Assembly: GCA_937920515.1 (NCBI GenBank)
Contig: CALEUG010000020.1
Span: 62,001-126,000, forward strand
Length of the DNA stretch: 64,000 bases
DNA from: an uncultured bacterium
Lineage (GTDB): Bacteria > Acidobacteriota > Aminicenantia > Aminicenantales > Saccharicenantaceae
Direction of reading: 5' to 3'
A program made the translations under genes and the position numbers. The notes under the pieces were generated by a model. The model made no database searches, was not told the origin of the DNA, and saw only the letters and a program-made list of their open reading frames with translations. Of this stretch, positions 41,764-50,630 are shown piece after piece (position 1 is the first letter of the stretch; the number at the start of each line of letters is the position of its first letter).

Positions 41764-42549
41764 ATGTTTGACACCCTGGAAGGCTACATCAAGCCCGGAA
41801 CCGTGGAAGCAGAGCTGGTTAAACAGATAGATTTTTCCAGTCTACCTCTTCACGTGGCCATAATCATGGACGGAAACGGCCGCTGGGCCCGTCAGAGAAA
41901 CCTGCCCAGGACCGAGGGCCATAAGGCCGGGAGCGAATCGGTGAAGGAAGCGGTGGAAACGGCCGCCCGACTGGGAATCAAGTACCTGACCCTGTACGCT
42001 TTTTCCCGGGAGAACTGGAAAAGGCCGGAAGACGAGGTCAATACCCTGTGGAGCCTGCTCAGGAAATACCTGGCTGATGAGAGCAGGGTGCTTGTGGAAA
42101 ACGACCTCAGGCTCAAGGTAATTGGCGAGAGGCGAGGCATTCCCTACCTGGTCAGGCGAGAGCTGGCCAGGGTGGAGAAACAGACCCGGAACAACCGCCG
42201 GATGACAGTTGTGCTGGCCTTAAACTATGGCGGCCGCCAGGAGATAATCAGGGCCATTCAGAAAATGGTCCGGAGAAAGAACCGGCTGGAAGAAATAGAC
42301 GAGAATTTGTTCAGCCGATATCTTGATACCGCCGGGATGCCCGACCCCGACCTGCTGATCAGGACCAGCGGCGAAATGAGGCTGAGCAATTTTCTTCTCT
42401 GGCAGTCGGCCTACACCGAATTATGGGTGACCCCGGTTCTCTGGCCCGATTTCCGGAAAAAGGACCTGTTGCAGGCAGTGGTGGATTACCAGAAAAGGGA
42501 AAGGAGATTCGGCGGGGTGGAGCCGGTTTTGAAGAAAGGCAGGATTTAG
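41764..42549 (+). CDS. uppS: Undecaprenyl (polyprenyl) diphosphate synthase
   Basis: About 261 residues. A cis-prenyltransferase making the undecaprenyl carrier for cell-wall and glycan synthesis. 'VAIIMDGNGRWARQR' (about 31-45) holds the catalytic Asp. 'LTLYAFSRENWKRP' and 'PDPDLLIRTSGEMRLSNFLLWQ' are further signatures. I start at the ATG at 41764; an in-frame TTG 12 codons upstream is the -35 box. There is no Shine-Dalgarno site, which fits a leaderless mRNA. It leads uppS-cdsA-dxr-rseP-ispG-larE. Confidence 0.95.
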   Translation: MFDTLEGYIKPGTVEAELVKQIDFSSLPLHVAIIMDGNGRWARQRNLPRTEGHKAGSESVKEAVETAARLGIKYLTLYAFSRENWKRPEDEVNTLWSLLRKYLADESRVLVENDLRLKVIGERRGIPYLVRRELARVEKQTRNNRRMTVVLALNYGGRQEIIRAIQKMVRRKNRLEEIDENLFSRYLDTAGMPDPDLLIRTSGEMRLSNFLLWQSAYTELWVTPVLWPDFRKKDLLQAVVDYQKRERRFGGVEPVLKKGRI

Positions 42550-42550
42550 C

Positions 42551-43360
42551 ATGGGACTCTGGCAGAGAACCAAGACGGCCATCATCATACTTGGAGTCTT
42601 GTTCGTAATCATTCAATTTGCTCCTCCCTGGGTCTTTTTCCTGGCCCTGCAGCTTACCATAATCGGCGGCCTGCTGGAATTTTACAGCCTGAGCAATCGC
42701 CGGAAATTCTTTCCCAAGAAATTGCTGGGATGCCTGTTTGCCCTGATCATCGGGGCCACTTTTTATTTTGACCGGTTTCCCTTTCTTCTCGGGTTTACCG
42801 TCATGACGCTGCTGACCTTTATCTACTATGTTATTGACACCAACAGCCTGGAGAAGCTGGCCCTGTTTCCCGGTTCTTTCAGCCTGACCATATCCGGGCT
42901 GGTCTACATCAGCCTGACCATGAATTTCCTTTACTGGATCAGGCGCGATTTCGGGGTGCTCTGGCTTTATCTTCTGTTTGCGGTCATTTCGCTGGGAGAT
43001 ACCGGGGCCTTTCTGCTGGGAAAGACTTTTGGACGGAGAAAGATGACTCCCATTGCCAGTCCCAACAAGACCTGGGAAGGGGCTCTGGGTGGCCTGCTCT
43101 GGGCGGCGGCCGGCGGCTGGCTGGCCAGGACTGTCCTGCTACCCCGGTTTCCACTGCTGGAAATTATCGTTTTGAGCGTCGTGGTCCATGCCGCAGCTCA
43201 GGTGGCCGACCCCCTGGAATCTCTTTTCAAGAGAGCGGCGGGAGTCAAAGATTCTTCCAACCTGGTTCCGGGTCACGGGGGTATCCTGGACAGGATTGAC
43301 AGTTTTACCCTGGCTGCTCCCGTCTTTTATTATTTGATGAAACTTCTGATCATGAAATAA
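42551..43360 (+). CDS. cdsA: Phosphatidate cytidylyltransferase
   Basis: A 269-residue membrane enzyme with about eight helices, making CDP-diacylglycerol from phosphatidate and CTP. The CDS signature is near the C-terminus: 'VHAAAQVADPLESLFKRAAGVKDSS' region with 'DRIDSF'. 'SLGDTGAFLLGKTFGR' and 'ISPNKTWEG'-like 'SPNKTWEGA' are also present. It starts one base after the uppS stop. Confidence 0.94.
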   Translation: MGLWQRTKTAIIILGVLFVIIQFAPPWVFFLALQLTIIGGLLEFYSLSNRRKFFPKKLLGCLFALIIGATFYFDRFPFLLGFTVMTLLTFIYYVIDTNSLEKLALFPGSFSLTISGLVYISLTMNFLYWIRRDFGVLWLYLLFAVISLGDTGAFLLGKTFGRRKMTPIASPNKTWEGALGGLLWAAAGGWLARTVLLPRFPLLEIIVLSVVVHAAAQVADPLESLFKRAAGVKDSSNLVPGHGGILDRIDSFTLAAPVFYYLMKLLIMK

Positions 43361-43377
43361 ACTGAAGTCTGGGTCTT

Positions 43378-44559
43378 ATGAGAAACAATAAAAAGCACCT
43401 GGTTATCCTGGGCAGTACCGGTTCCATCGGTCAGAGCACCCTGGATGTGGTCCGGCGCTTCAGAAACAGGTACGAGGTGGTCGGGCTGGCCGCCGGGCGC
43501 AACTCCTTTTTGCTGGCCGAGCAGATAGATGAGTTTCAGCCTGAAGTCGTGGCGGTGGAAAGCGAGAAACAGGCCGGGGAACTCAGAAGAAGGCTTGGCC
43601 GACGCCGGCTGAAGATTCTGTGCGGAGAGGCGGGCTACGAAGAAATTGCCTCCGTCTCCCGGGCCGATATGGTGGTTTCAGCCATAACCGGAGTAGCCGG
43701 GCTGAAACCCACTCTGGCAGCCCTCAAAGGGGGAAAGGACGTGGCTCTGGCCAACAAGGAATCCATGGTGGTGGCCGGGGCCCTGATCAGGAAAATTGCC
43801 GCTCGCTCCGGCAGCCGGGTCATTCCGGTCGATAGCGAGCATTCGGGTGTTTTTCAATGCCTGCGGGGAAGGAATAAGAAATTTGTCAAGAGGGTTTATC
43901 TGACCGCTTCCGGCGGACCCTTCTTGCGGGTGCCGCTGGAAGAGCTGGCCGGCAAGAGCCTGGCCGAGGCCCTGAAACATCCCCGCTGGAAAATGGGTTT
44001 AAAGGTGACCATCGATTCGGCCACCATGATGAACAAAGGCCTGGAATTGATTGAAGCCAGGTGGCTGTTCAACCTCCGACCGGAACAGCTGGGAGTGCTG
44101 GTGCATCCCCAGAGTATCGTCCATGCTCTGGTTGAATTCCTGGACGGCTCGGTCCTGGCCCAGTTGAGCCCGACCGACATGAGAATCCCCATCCAGTATG
44201 CCCTGAGCTATCCAGAACGACTGGAAGCTCCGCTGCCTTCCCTGGACCTGGCCGGGGTCAGGTCCCTGGAATTCTTCCCGGTCGATGAACGCCGGTTTCC
44301 GCTTTTCGGGTTGGCCCGAAAGGCTCTGGCCGCCGGCCTGAGTTTCCCGGTGGTGCTGAACGCGGCCAACGAAGTCGCCGTCCAGGCTTTCCTGGAAGAA
44401 AAGATTTCTTTCGGCCAGATTGTCGAGGTTGTAAACTACTGTCTAAACAATCATCGGCCCCGGGCTCTGTCTGAACTGGATGAGATACTGGCCGTCGATG
44501 GCGAGAGCAGGGGTCTGGCCCAGCAGTACCTTAAAGAGCTGAAAGGGAAGATAACATGA
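43378..44559 (+). CDS. dxr: 1-deoxy-D-xylulose 5-phosphate reductoisomerase
   Basis: A 393-residue enzyme, the second step of the MEP isoprenoid pathway. The NADPH loop is 'LGSTGSIGQSTLDVV' (about 10-24). 'ALANKESMVVAG' and 'PVDSEHSGVFQCL' carry metal and substrate residues. 'TASGGPF' and 'SATMMNKGLELIEA' complete the active site. It overlaps rseP by four bases (ATGA). With ispG downstream it supplies precursors used by UppS. Confidence 0.97.
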   Translation: MRNNKKHLVILGSTGSIGQSTLDVVRRFRNRYEVVGLAAGRNSFLLAEQIDEFQPEVVAVESEKQAGELRRRLGRRRLKILCGEAGYEEIASVSRADMVVSAITGVAGLKPTLAALKGGKDVALANKESMVVAGALIRKIAARSGSRVIPVDSEHSGVFQCLRGRNKKFVKRVYLTASGGPFLRVPLEELAGKSLAEALKHPRWKMGLKVTIDSATMMNKGLELIEARWLFNLRPEQLGVLVHPQSIVHALVEFLDGSVLAQLSPTDMRIPIQYALSYPERLEAPLPSLDLAGVRSLEFFPVDERRFPLFGLARKALAAGLSFPVVLNAANEVAVQAFLEEKISFGQIVEVVNYCLNNHRPRALSELDEILAVDGESRGLAQQYLKELKGKIT

Positions 44560-45884
44560 CAATATTGGGCACCATCGTTGCTTTTCTGATTGTTTTCGGA
44601 ATCCTGGTGTTCGTCCATGAGTTCGGTCATTTTTTCATGGCCAAGCTGGTGGGCGTAAAGGTGGAAGTCTTCTCCTTTGGTTACGGGAAAAGGCTGTTCG
44701 GTTTACGGAAGGGAGACACCGATTACCGGGTCAGCCTGATTCCTATGGGAGGTTATGTCAAGCTGCTGGGAGAGGGAATGTTCGAGAAGGGCCGGCCCAT
44801 TTCTCCGGATGATTTCATGGCCAAGAACCGCTTTGAAAGATTCCTCATCCTGGTCATGGGCTCCATAATGAACATACTGCTGGCCATAGTCCTGGTGGCC
44901 ATACTCAACCTGGTCGGGGTGACTGTTCCCGAGTACCAGCAGCAGGCTCCGGTTATCGGCTGGGTCGACCCCGGTTCTCCGGCCGAGAGAGCCGGCCTGC
45001 TGGTAGGAGACGAAATCCTGGAAATCAACGGCCGGGCGGTGAAAACCTGGAGCGAAGTGGAAATTGCCGTGGGGTCCAGGCCAGAAAAAGAAATTCTGGT
45101 GACGATAAGAAGGGGAGGGGAGAGGCTGCAGGTTCCACTGAAGACCGACAAGATTACCAGGTACGAGATGGGGTATGCCGGGTTTCGGGCTCACATCCTG
45201 ACCCAGGTTATGATGGTCAACCCCGGCTCTCCCGCAGAAAAAGCCGGGCTGCAGCCGGGTGATGTGATCCTGGCCGTTAACGGTGAGCCGGTCTTTTTCT
45301 ACAATTTTGTTAAGAGAATAGAAGAGAACCCCGAAAAACCGCTGGTGCTCACGGTGGAAAGGCAGGGCCAGAGGCTCGACCTGACCGTGGTACCGAGGAA
45401 GGAAGGAAATGTGGGCAAGATCGGGATTCTGCAGGGAGCCAAATCGGTCACCAGGAAATATCCCTTCTTTGCGGCCCTGGGCCAGAGCCTCAGGGAAAAC
45501 GCCCGCAACACGTTTCTGGTCTTCAACTTCCTGAAAGACCTGTTTACCGGGCAGGCTTCCACCCGGCAGCTGGGCGGACCGATCGAAATCGCCAGCCTCT
45601 CCCACGCCGCCATGAAGATGGGCCTGCTGGCCATGATGAGCTGGATTGCCATCATCAGTCTGCAGCTGGGCATATTAAACCTGCTGCCCATTCCGGTTTT
45701 TGACGGCGGGCAAATTTTCGTTCTGATGATCGAGAGTCTGATCAGGCGAGACCTCAGCCCGAAGATGCGGGAAATCTGGATGCAAATTGGCTTCGTGATT
45801 TTCGTTTTTATTATCGTCTTCGTCATTCTGAACGATATCGTTAAAAGGTTGCCCAGCGGCTGGAAAAGCCTGATTCCCTTCTAA
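44556..45884 (+). CDS. rseP: RseP-type site-2 protease with two PDZ domains
   Basis: A 442-residue intramembrane zinc protease. HExxH is 'HEFGHFFMAKL' in the first membrane helix (about residue 22). 'NLLPIPVFDGGQ' near residue 375 supplies the third metal ligand. Two PDZ domains lie between (about 115-200 and 205-290), each with 'GSPAE(R/K)AGL'. RseP cuts anti-sigma factors and leftover signal peptides. No rseA-like anti-sigma gene is in the window. The dxr-rseP pair is a typical order. Confidence 0.95.
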   Translation: MTILGTIVAFLIVFGILVFVHEFGHFFMAKLVGVKVEVFSFGYGKRLFGLRKGDTDYRVSLIPMGGYVKLLGEGMFEKGRPISPDDFMAKNRFERFLILVMGSIMNILLAIVLVAILNLVGVTVPEYQQQAPVIGWVDPGSPAERAGLLVGDEILEINGRAVKTWSEVEIAVGSRPEKEILVTIRRGGERLQVPLKTDKITRYEMGYAGFRAHILTQVMMVNPGSPAEKAGLQPGDVILAVNGEPVFFYNFVKRIEENPEKPLVLTVERQGQRLDLTVVPRKEGNVGKIGILQGAKSVTRKYPFFAALGQSLRENARNTFLVFNFLKDLFTGQASTRQLGGPIEIASLSHAAMKMGLLAMMSWIAIISLQLGILNLLPIPVFDGGQIFVLMIESLIRRDLSPKMREIWMQIGFVIFVFIIVFVILNDIVKRLPSGWKSLIPF

Positions 45885-45895
45885 TTGGAAAGCCG

Positions 45896-47020
45896 ATGAG
45901 CCTAAGACCTGAATTACACCAGAGGCGCCGGGCCAGGGCCATCAGGGTCGGGTCGGTGGTAATAGGAGGGGGAGCTCCGATTGTCGTTCAGTCCATGACC
46001 AAGACCAGAACTTCCGATGTCCGGGCCACTGTGGCTCAAATTAAAAGGCTCGAACGGGCTGGCTGCCGGCTGGTCAGGGTGGCCGTTCCTGGAAGAGAGG
46101 ATGCCCTGGCCATAAGGGAAATAAAAAAGAGAATATCCATTCCTCTCATTGCCGATATACACTTCAATCCCCGGCTGGCCATCCTGGCCCTGGAGGCCGG
46201 GGCCGATGGCTTAAGAATCAACCCGGGCACCATCGGTTCAAAGGACAGGCTGAAGGATGTTGTTCGCCTGGCCGCCGAACGGAGTGCCCCCATTCGGGTG
46301 GGAGTCAATTCCGGTTCGCTGGAAAAAGACCTGCTGGCCAGGCACGGGCAGGTAACGGCCGAAGCCCTGGTGGAAAGCGCTCTGCGCCAGGTCAGGCAGC
46401 TTGAGGACCTGGGCTTTCAGGAAATAAAGATTTCTCTCAAGGCCCCGGATATCAAACGGACCCTGGAGGCTTACCGGCTTCTGGCCAGAAGCGTTGATTA
46501 TCCTTTCCATGCCGGCATCACCGAGGCCGGTACCCTGCTCCGGGGGAGTATTAAGTCGGCAGCCGGGCTGGCCCTGCTTCTCAATGAAGGCCTGGCCGAT
46601 ACCATCAGGGTGTCGCTGACAGCCCCGCCCGAAAGGGAAGTCCAGGTGGCCTATGAAATACTGAGAAGCCTGGGCCTTGAGAGCCGGGGTATTAATTTTA
46701 TTTCCTGCCCGGGGTGCGGACGGACTGAAGTTGATCTGCGGCGGATAGCGGCCGGGGTGGAAAGGAAATTGGCTGGCCTGAAAGCCGGGCTGACCGTGGC
46801 TGTGATGGGCTGTCCGGTCAACGGTCCGGGCGAAGCCAGAGAAGCTGATGTCGGAGTGGCCTGCGGCCGGGCTGCCGGGGTAATATTCAAGCACGGCCGG
46901 GTGGTGAGAAGAGTGCCGGAGCCGGAGATTGTGGAAGCGCTGGTCCGGGAAGTTGTGAACATGGCCAGGGAGCAGGGAAACAGAGCCGGAGATATTTCTG
47001 ATGAAAGCGAAAAACAATAG
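45896..47020 (+). CDS. ispG: 4-hydroxy-3-methylbut-2-en-1-yl diphosphate synthase (flavodoxin/ferredoxin)
   Basis: A 374-residue [4Fe-4S] enzyme of the MEP pathway. 'APIVVQSMTKT' opens the TIM barrel. The cluster cysteines are in 'FISCPGCGRTEVDL' (about 266) and 'MGCPVNGPGEA' (about 305). Length is that of the bacterial short form. The stop overlaps the start of larE by 20 bases. The last 15 residues are hydrophilic and not conserved in the family. Confidence 0.95.
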   Translation: MSLRPELHQRRRARAIRVGSVVIGGGAPIVVQSMTKTRTSDVRATVAQIKRLERAGCRLVRVAVPGREDALAIREIKKRISIPLIADIHFNPRLAILALEAGADGLRINPGTIGSKDRLKDVVRLAAERSAPIRVGVNSGSLEKDLLARHGQVTAEALVESALRQVRQLEDLGFQEIKISLKAPDIKRTLEAYRLLARSVDYPFHAGITEAGTLLRGSIKSAAGLALLLNEGLADTIRVSLTAPPEREVQVAYEILRSLGLESRGINFISCPGCGRTEVDLRRIAAGVERKLAGLKAGLTVAVMGCPVNGPGEAREADVGVACGRAAGVIFKHGRVVRRVPEPEIVEALVREVVNMAREQGNRAGDISDESEKQ

Positions 47021-47873
47021 CCAGGAATTGAGTCTTCGGAAGAAAAAAACCTCCAGCCCGAATAAGGAAGTCTTAGCCAGGTATCAGCGCCTGCTTGAAA
47101 TATTAAGGTCATATGATGGAGTGCTGGTGGCTTTTTCCGGTGGGGTGGATAGCAGTCTGCTGCTCAGAGCAGCGGTTGAGTCCGGGGTGAAAGTACTGGC
47201 CGTAACCGTTGATTCGCCGATTTACCACCGCGAAGAAATAAACAATGCCCGGAGGATAGCCCGAAAACTGGGGGTTCCTTTTCGGCTGGTCAGGTCGGAG
47301 GATTACCTCAGGGAAGATTTCAAGAAAAACGACCTCCTTCGCTGTTACCACTGCAAGCTGGCCATCTTTACCAGGCTGAAGGAAATTGCCAGGGAGGAAG
47401 GTCTGTCGGTGGTGGTTGAAGGGTCCAACCTGGACGACGAGCACGATTACCGCCCTGGCAAGAAGGCCCTGGCCGAGCTGGACGTCCAATCTCCACTGAA
47501 AGAAGCGGGGCTGGGGAAGCTGGAAATCAGAATGCTGGCCAGATTCTTTGGCCTGCCCAACTGGGACCGGCCGGCCAATGCCTGCCTGGCCACCAGGATA
47601 CCTTACGGGCAGCCAGTCGAACCGGAATGGCTGGAACGAATTGCCGCCGGCGAAACCTTTCTGAGGAAAATGGGCTTTGCTCAGGTCCGGCTGCGACACC
47701 ATGGCCAGCTGGTGAGAATTGAAGTCTGGCCCCGGGAGATTTCCCTGGTTGTCAGACGGCAGAACAGGGAAAAGATAATACGCCGCTTGAAGAAGCTGGG
47801 CTGGAAATACATCGCCTTCGACCTGGAAGGTTATCGCACGGGGAGCTTCAACCCGGCCGGGCTCAAATCTTAG
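47001..47873 (+). CDS. larE: LarE-type ATP-dependent sacrificial sulfur transferase
   Basis: A 290-residue PP-loop ATPase. 'VAFSGGVDSSLLLRA' (about 36-50) binds ATP, and 'EGSNLDDEHDYRPGKKA' is the LarE-specific loop. The cysteine in 'NACLATRIPYG' (about 196) matches the sulfur-donating residue of characterised LarE. LarE makes the nickel-pincer cofactor of lactate racemase and related enzymes. LarA, LarB and LarC are not in this window. Its tail overlaps the convergent dehydrogenase gene by four bases. Confidence 0.9.
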   Translation: MKAKNNSQELSLRKKKTSSPNKEVLARYQRLLEILRSYDGVLVAFSGGVDSSLLLRAAVESGVKVLAVTVDSPIYHREEINNARRIARKLGVPFRLVRSEDYLREDFKKNDLLRCYHCKLAIFTRLKEIAREEGLSVVVEGSNLDDEHDYRPGKKALAELDVQSPLKEAGLGKLEIRMLARFFGLPNWDRPANACLATRIPYGQPVEPEWLERIAAGETFLRKMGFAQVRLRHHGQLVRIEVWPREISLVVRRQNREKIIRRLKKLGWKYIAFDLEGYRTGSFNPAGLKS

Positions 47874-48838
47874 GAATTCGGCTCCACCAGGTTGTTAGGT
47901 CTTTCACCTCTGAGTCCCCGCAGCAGGTTATTGATGGCCATAAAACACATCTTTCGCCTGGTTTCATGGGTGGCGCTGCCAATATGGGGCAGAAGAACTA
48001 CGTTATCCAGTTCCAGGAGTTCTGGCTCTATTGCCGGTTCATTCTCATAGACATCAAGGCCGGCTCCCCAGATTTGTCCTGCCTTCAGGGCTTCTACCAG
48101 CGCCTTTTCATCAACTATCGGACCGCGGGAAACGTTAATCAGGACGGCCGTCTTCTTCATCAACCTTAAGCGCTCCCTGGAAATGAGATGGCGCGATTCC
48201 GGCGTCAGCGAAGCATGGATGGAAATGATGTCGGCTTCGCTGACCAGGTCATCGAGGGGACGGAATTCTACCCCCAGCTCTTGTTCCAGGTGAGCCTCCT
48301 GCCGGTTCGGGTCGTGGTAAATTACCCGCAGGTTGAAGGCCCGTGCCCTTCTGGCCACTGCCCGTCCGATGCGCCCAAAGCCGATGAGGCCAAGAGTCTT
48401 GCCGCCAAGTTCCTGGCCCAGGAACAGGTCAATCTTCCAGCCCCGGAACCTGCCTTCCCGGCAGAAACGGTCGGCCTCGATTAGGCGCCGGGTGGTGGCC
48501 AGGATCAGGGCCAGAGTCAGGTCGGCCGTGGCTTCGGTCAGAACATCGGGGGTATTGGTGACCAGCAGGCCCCGGCTCCAGGCATACTTGAGGTCGATAT
48601 TGTTTACCCCGACCGCACAGTTGGAAATGATTTTAAGTTCCGGGGCCCGGTCCATAACCTCGCGGTCGATGACATCGGTCAGAAAACAGAGAAGTCCCTG
48701 CTTGTCGTTTATCCTGGCCAGGAGCGCTTCTCTGGGAAGAATAATTTCTTTTGTGGCCAGCTCCAGGTCGACCTGGCTGGCCAGATAGTCCATGGCTTCG
48801 GGTAGCAGGGGATGAGTTAAAAGAACTCTTGGTTTCAT
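47870..48838 (-). CDS. D-isomer-specific 2-hydroxyacid dehydrogenase (glyoxylate/hydroxypyruvate reductase-like)
   Basis: About 322 residues. The NAD domain has 'GKTLGLIGFGRIGRAVARRA' (split, about 145-165). Catalytic Arg is in 'INVSRGPIVDE', Glu in 'DVYENEP' and His in 'LPHIGSATHETR'. The family oxidises or reduces D-2-hydroxyacids such as D-glycerate, D-lactate or glycolate. The start is the ATG at 48838, with GGGAG eight bases upstream; an in-frame TTG further out has no support. It follows the nucleoside phosphorylase after 13 bases. Confidence 0.93.
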   Translation of the reverse strand: MKPRVLLTHPLLPEAMDYLASQVDLELATKEIILPREALLARINDKQGLLCFLTDVIDREVMDRAPELKIISNCAVGVNNIDLKYAWSRGLLVTNTPDVLTEATADLTLALILATTRRLIEADRFCREGRFRGWKIDLFLGQELGGKTLGLIGFGRIGRAVARRARAFNLRVIYHDPNRQEAHLEQELGVEFRPLDDLVSEADIISIHASLTPESRHLISRERLRLMKKTAVLINVSRGPIVDEKALVEALKAGQIWGAGLDVYENEPAIEPELLELDNVVLLPHIGSATHETRRKMCFMAINNLLRGLRGERPNNLVEPNS

Positions 48839-48851
48839 GCCGGAGCTCCCT

Positions 48852-49559
48852 TCAGGATTCAAATATTAAAGGATAAAAATATTGAGCCGTGGCTGCCAGA
48901 ACTTCCTGGCTCTGGCTGCCGTTTTTCCAGCTCCCGCTGAACAACTCGTCGGAAACTATGAATAAGCCAGCTGCCCGCAGGCCGTAAAAGGCGGCCAGGG
49001 CCAGGACAGCCGAGAGTTCCATATCGACGGCCATAATTTTCTTTCGTTGCAGGCTTTTCATCCAGCCGGGCGTTTCCCGGTAGGGGGCATCGGTGGAGAC
49101 AATTGCCCCTTCAATCCAGGTCAGTTTCTTTCCCAGCAGGCAGAGTTTGAGATTTTCAAGCGTTTTTGAAGAAGGAAAGAAAAAACCCTTCCTGGCCCGG
49201 GTGTAGTGAGGGGAGGTCCCTTCCTGGCTGAGGGCTTTAACCGGAAGGAAGACCTGCCCTATTCGGAGTTCCGGGGACAGGGAACCACAGTAACTCAAAA
49301 TCAGGATTTCCTGGAGCCCGAGGTTCCGGACTTTTTCCAGAGCCATCAGGGCAGCCGGGGCCCCCGGGCCGCCCTGTAACACGGCCGCCCGGTTCAGGTA
49401 GAAAAGCCGGCCCGGACCGACATTCAATCTGTCTGAAGCGGCCCGCGATAACCGGCCCGGAAGTTCACTCCCGGGAATAAAAGGAAGAAAAATCAATCGG
49501 CCCGAGGGCAGGGGCGGTCCCGAAAACTCCGCCCGGGTAATCGACGGCTCTTTTTTCAT
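48852..49559 (-). CDS. Nucleoside phosphorylase-family protein
   Basis: A 235-residue PNP/UDP-phosphorylase-type fold. 'ILSYCGSLSPELRIGQVFLP' resembles the phosphate/ribose loop 'GxxGGL...GD', and 'AVDMELSAVLALA' resembles the ribose-binding 'xxMExxA' motif. 'FIVSDEL' carries the catalytic-region Asp. The exact substrate (uridine, purine, MTA or futalosine-like) is not clear, and several canonical glycines differ. It has its own promoter with the -10 only eleven bases before the ATG, and no Shine-Dalgarno site. Confidence 0.75.
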   Translation of the reverse strand: MKKEPSITRAEFSGPPLPSGRLIFLPFIPGSELPGRLSRAASDRLNVGPGRLFYLNRAAVLQGGPGAPAALMALEKVRNLGLQEILILSYCGSLSPELRIGQVFLPVKALSQEGTSPHYTRARKGFFFPSSKTLENLKLCLLGKKLTWIEGAIVSTDAPYRETPGWMKSLQRKKIMAVDMELSAVLALAAFYGLRAAGLFIVSDELFSGSWKNGSQSQEVLAATAQYFYPLIFES

Positions 49560-49570
49560 TTTTCACTTTA

Positions 49571-49599
49571 AAATTACCAAAAAAACGGGCCAGAGGCAA
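49571..49599 (-). promoter_or_regulatory. Promoter of the nucleoside phosphorylase gene
   Basis: On the minus strand: TTGCCT (49594-49599), a 17-base spacer and TAATTT (49571-49576). Expected transcript start is about five bases before the ATG. Confidence 0.5.
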
Positions 49600-49621
49600 T
49601 TTCCGGCTGATAGTCTTTAGT

Positions 49622-49650
49622 TTTACAAAGTTCCAGAGCTGAATTAAAAT
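49622..49650 (+). promoter_or_regulatory. Promoter of the ParB-fold / SPL-like operon
   Basis: TTTACA (49622-49627), a 17-base spacer and TAAAAT (49645-49650), each five of six. The ATG at 49665 follows 14 bases later. Confidence 0.65.
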
Positions 49651-49664
49651 TGTCCAAAAATGTC

Positions 49665-50630
49665 ATGGTTTATAAAATCATAGAGCTTTCTGACCTCAAC
49701 CTGGAAGACAGGCGTTTTCACTTTACCCTGAATCAGGCCGACCGAAGGCTTCTGCACTCGGTTAAAGAGATTGGTGTGGTGCAGCCGGTAATTATAACCT
49801 GCAGGCAGAACCGTCCGGTGCTGGTCGATGGCTGGAGACGGGTTGAGGCGGCCCGGGCCTCAGGACTTGAAGAGCTGCCGGCCCTGGAAATGGCGGAAAA
49901 TACCGACGACCTGGCAGTCTTCCTCCTGGCTTTTTTTGAGAACTACGGCCAGCGGTCCTTTAGCCTGGCCGAGAAGTCTATGGCTCTCAGGAAATTTTAT
50001 GAATTCCGGCTTAATCCGGTCGAGATTATCGAGCGGCTGCTGCCACTTCTGGAGCTTTCACCCGAGCGCCGGATGCTCGACCTGATGCTGGAATTATCCT
50101 TCCTGGATGAAAGATTTCTGGAAATAATCCATCGCCGCGACTGGAAGCCAGTTACCGTTGAGCTGTTGCTGGGTTTTCCACCGGCCGAAAGAACCTGGCT
50201 GTTTCTGGTGATTGAGAAATTGACTCACAACCAGCAGCGGGAAGTGATAGAAAATTTCTATTCGCTCAGGCGCAAGACCGGAAAGAGCCTGGAAGAACTG
50301 GCCGAGGCGGATGAACTTTCCGGGCCCGTCTCACGGTTGTTAAGAGGAGAAATAGCGGCTGCTGACCGCTTGCTGGTGGCTCTGAAGGAGGCAAATTCTC
50401 CGCTGCTTTCAGGATTGCAGCGGAAAATTGAGAGCGAGGTCAAAGCCCTTAACCTTCCGGAAAAGATCCGTCTAAATTACGACCGCACCCTGGAGAAACC
50501 AACCTTGCACCTCAGCCTTGAGGCCGGGAGCGTTAAAGAATTGAAAGAAGCCCTGCAGTCTTTAGTAATGAGTCTGGAAAACCAGAAGTGGAATCGGCTA
50601 TTCCGGCTTCTGGGCTACGAAGGGGAATAA
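49665..50630 (+). CDS. ParB-N (ParB/Srx-fold) domain protein, not a typical chromosomal ParB
   Basis: About 321 residues. The N-terminal ParB/Srx fold (about 15-95) shows 'LLHSVKEIGVVQPVII' and 'VLVDGWRRVEAARASG', matching the IGxxxPxxV and G(E/D)RR boxes of ParB. The middle (about 95-215) is helical like the ParB linker and HTH region. The rest has no ParB dimerisation domain I recognise. No parA or parS-like sites are seen. I start at the ATG at 49665; a TTG five codons upstream overlaps the -10 box. It overlaps the radical SAM gene by one base, so the pair is translationally coupled. Confidence 0.75.
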   Translation: MVYKIIELSDLNLEDRRFHFTLNQADRRLLHSVKEIGVVQPVIITCRQNRPVLVDGWRRVEAARASGLEELPALEMAENTDDLAVFLLAFFENYGQRSFSLAEKSMALRKFYEFRLNPVEIIERLLPLLELSPERRMLDLMLELSFLDERFLEIIHRRDWKPVTVELLLGFPPAERTWLFLVIEKLTHNQQREVIENFYSLRRKTGKSLEELAEADELSGPVSRLLRGEIAAADRLLVALKEANSPLLSGLQRKIESEVKALNLPEKIRLNYDRTLEKPTLHLSLEAGSVKELKEALQSLVMSLENQKWNRLFRLLGYEGE

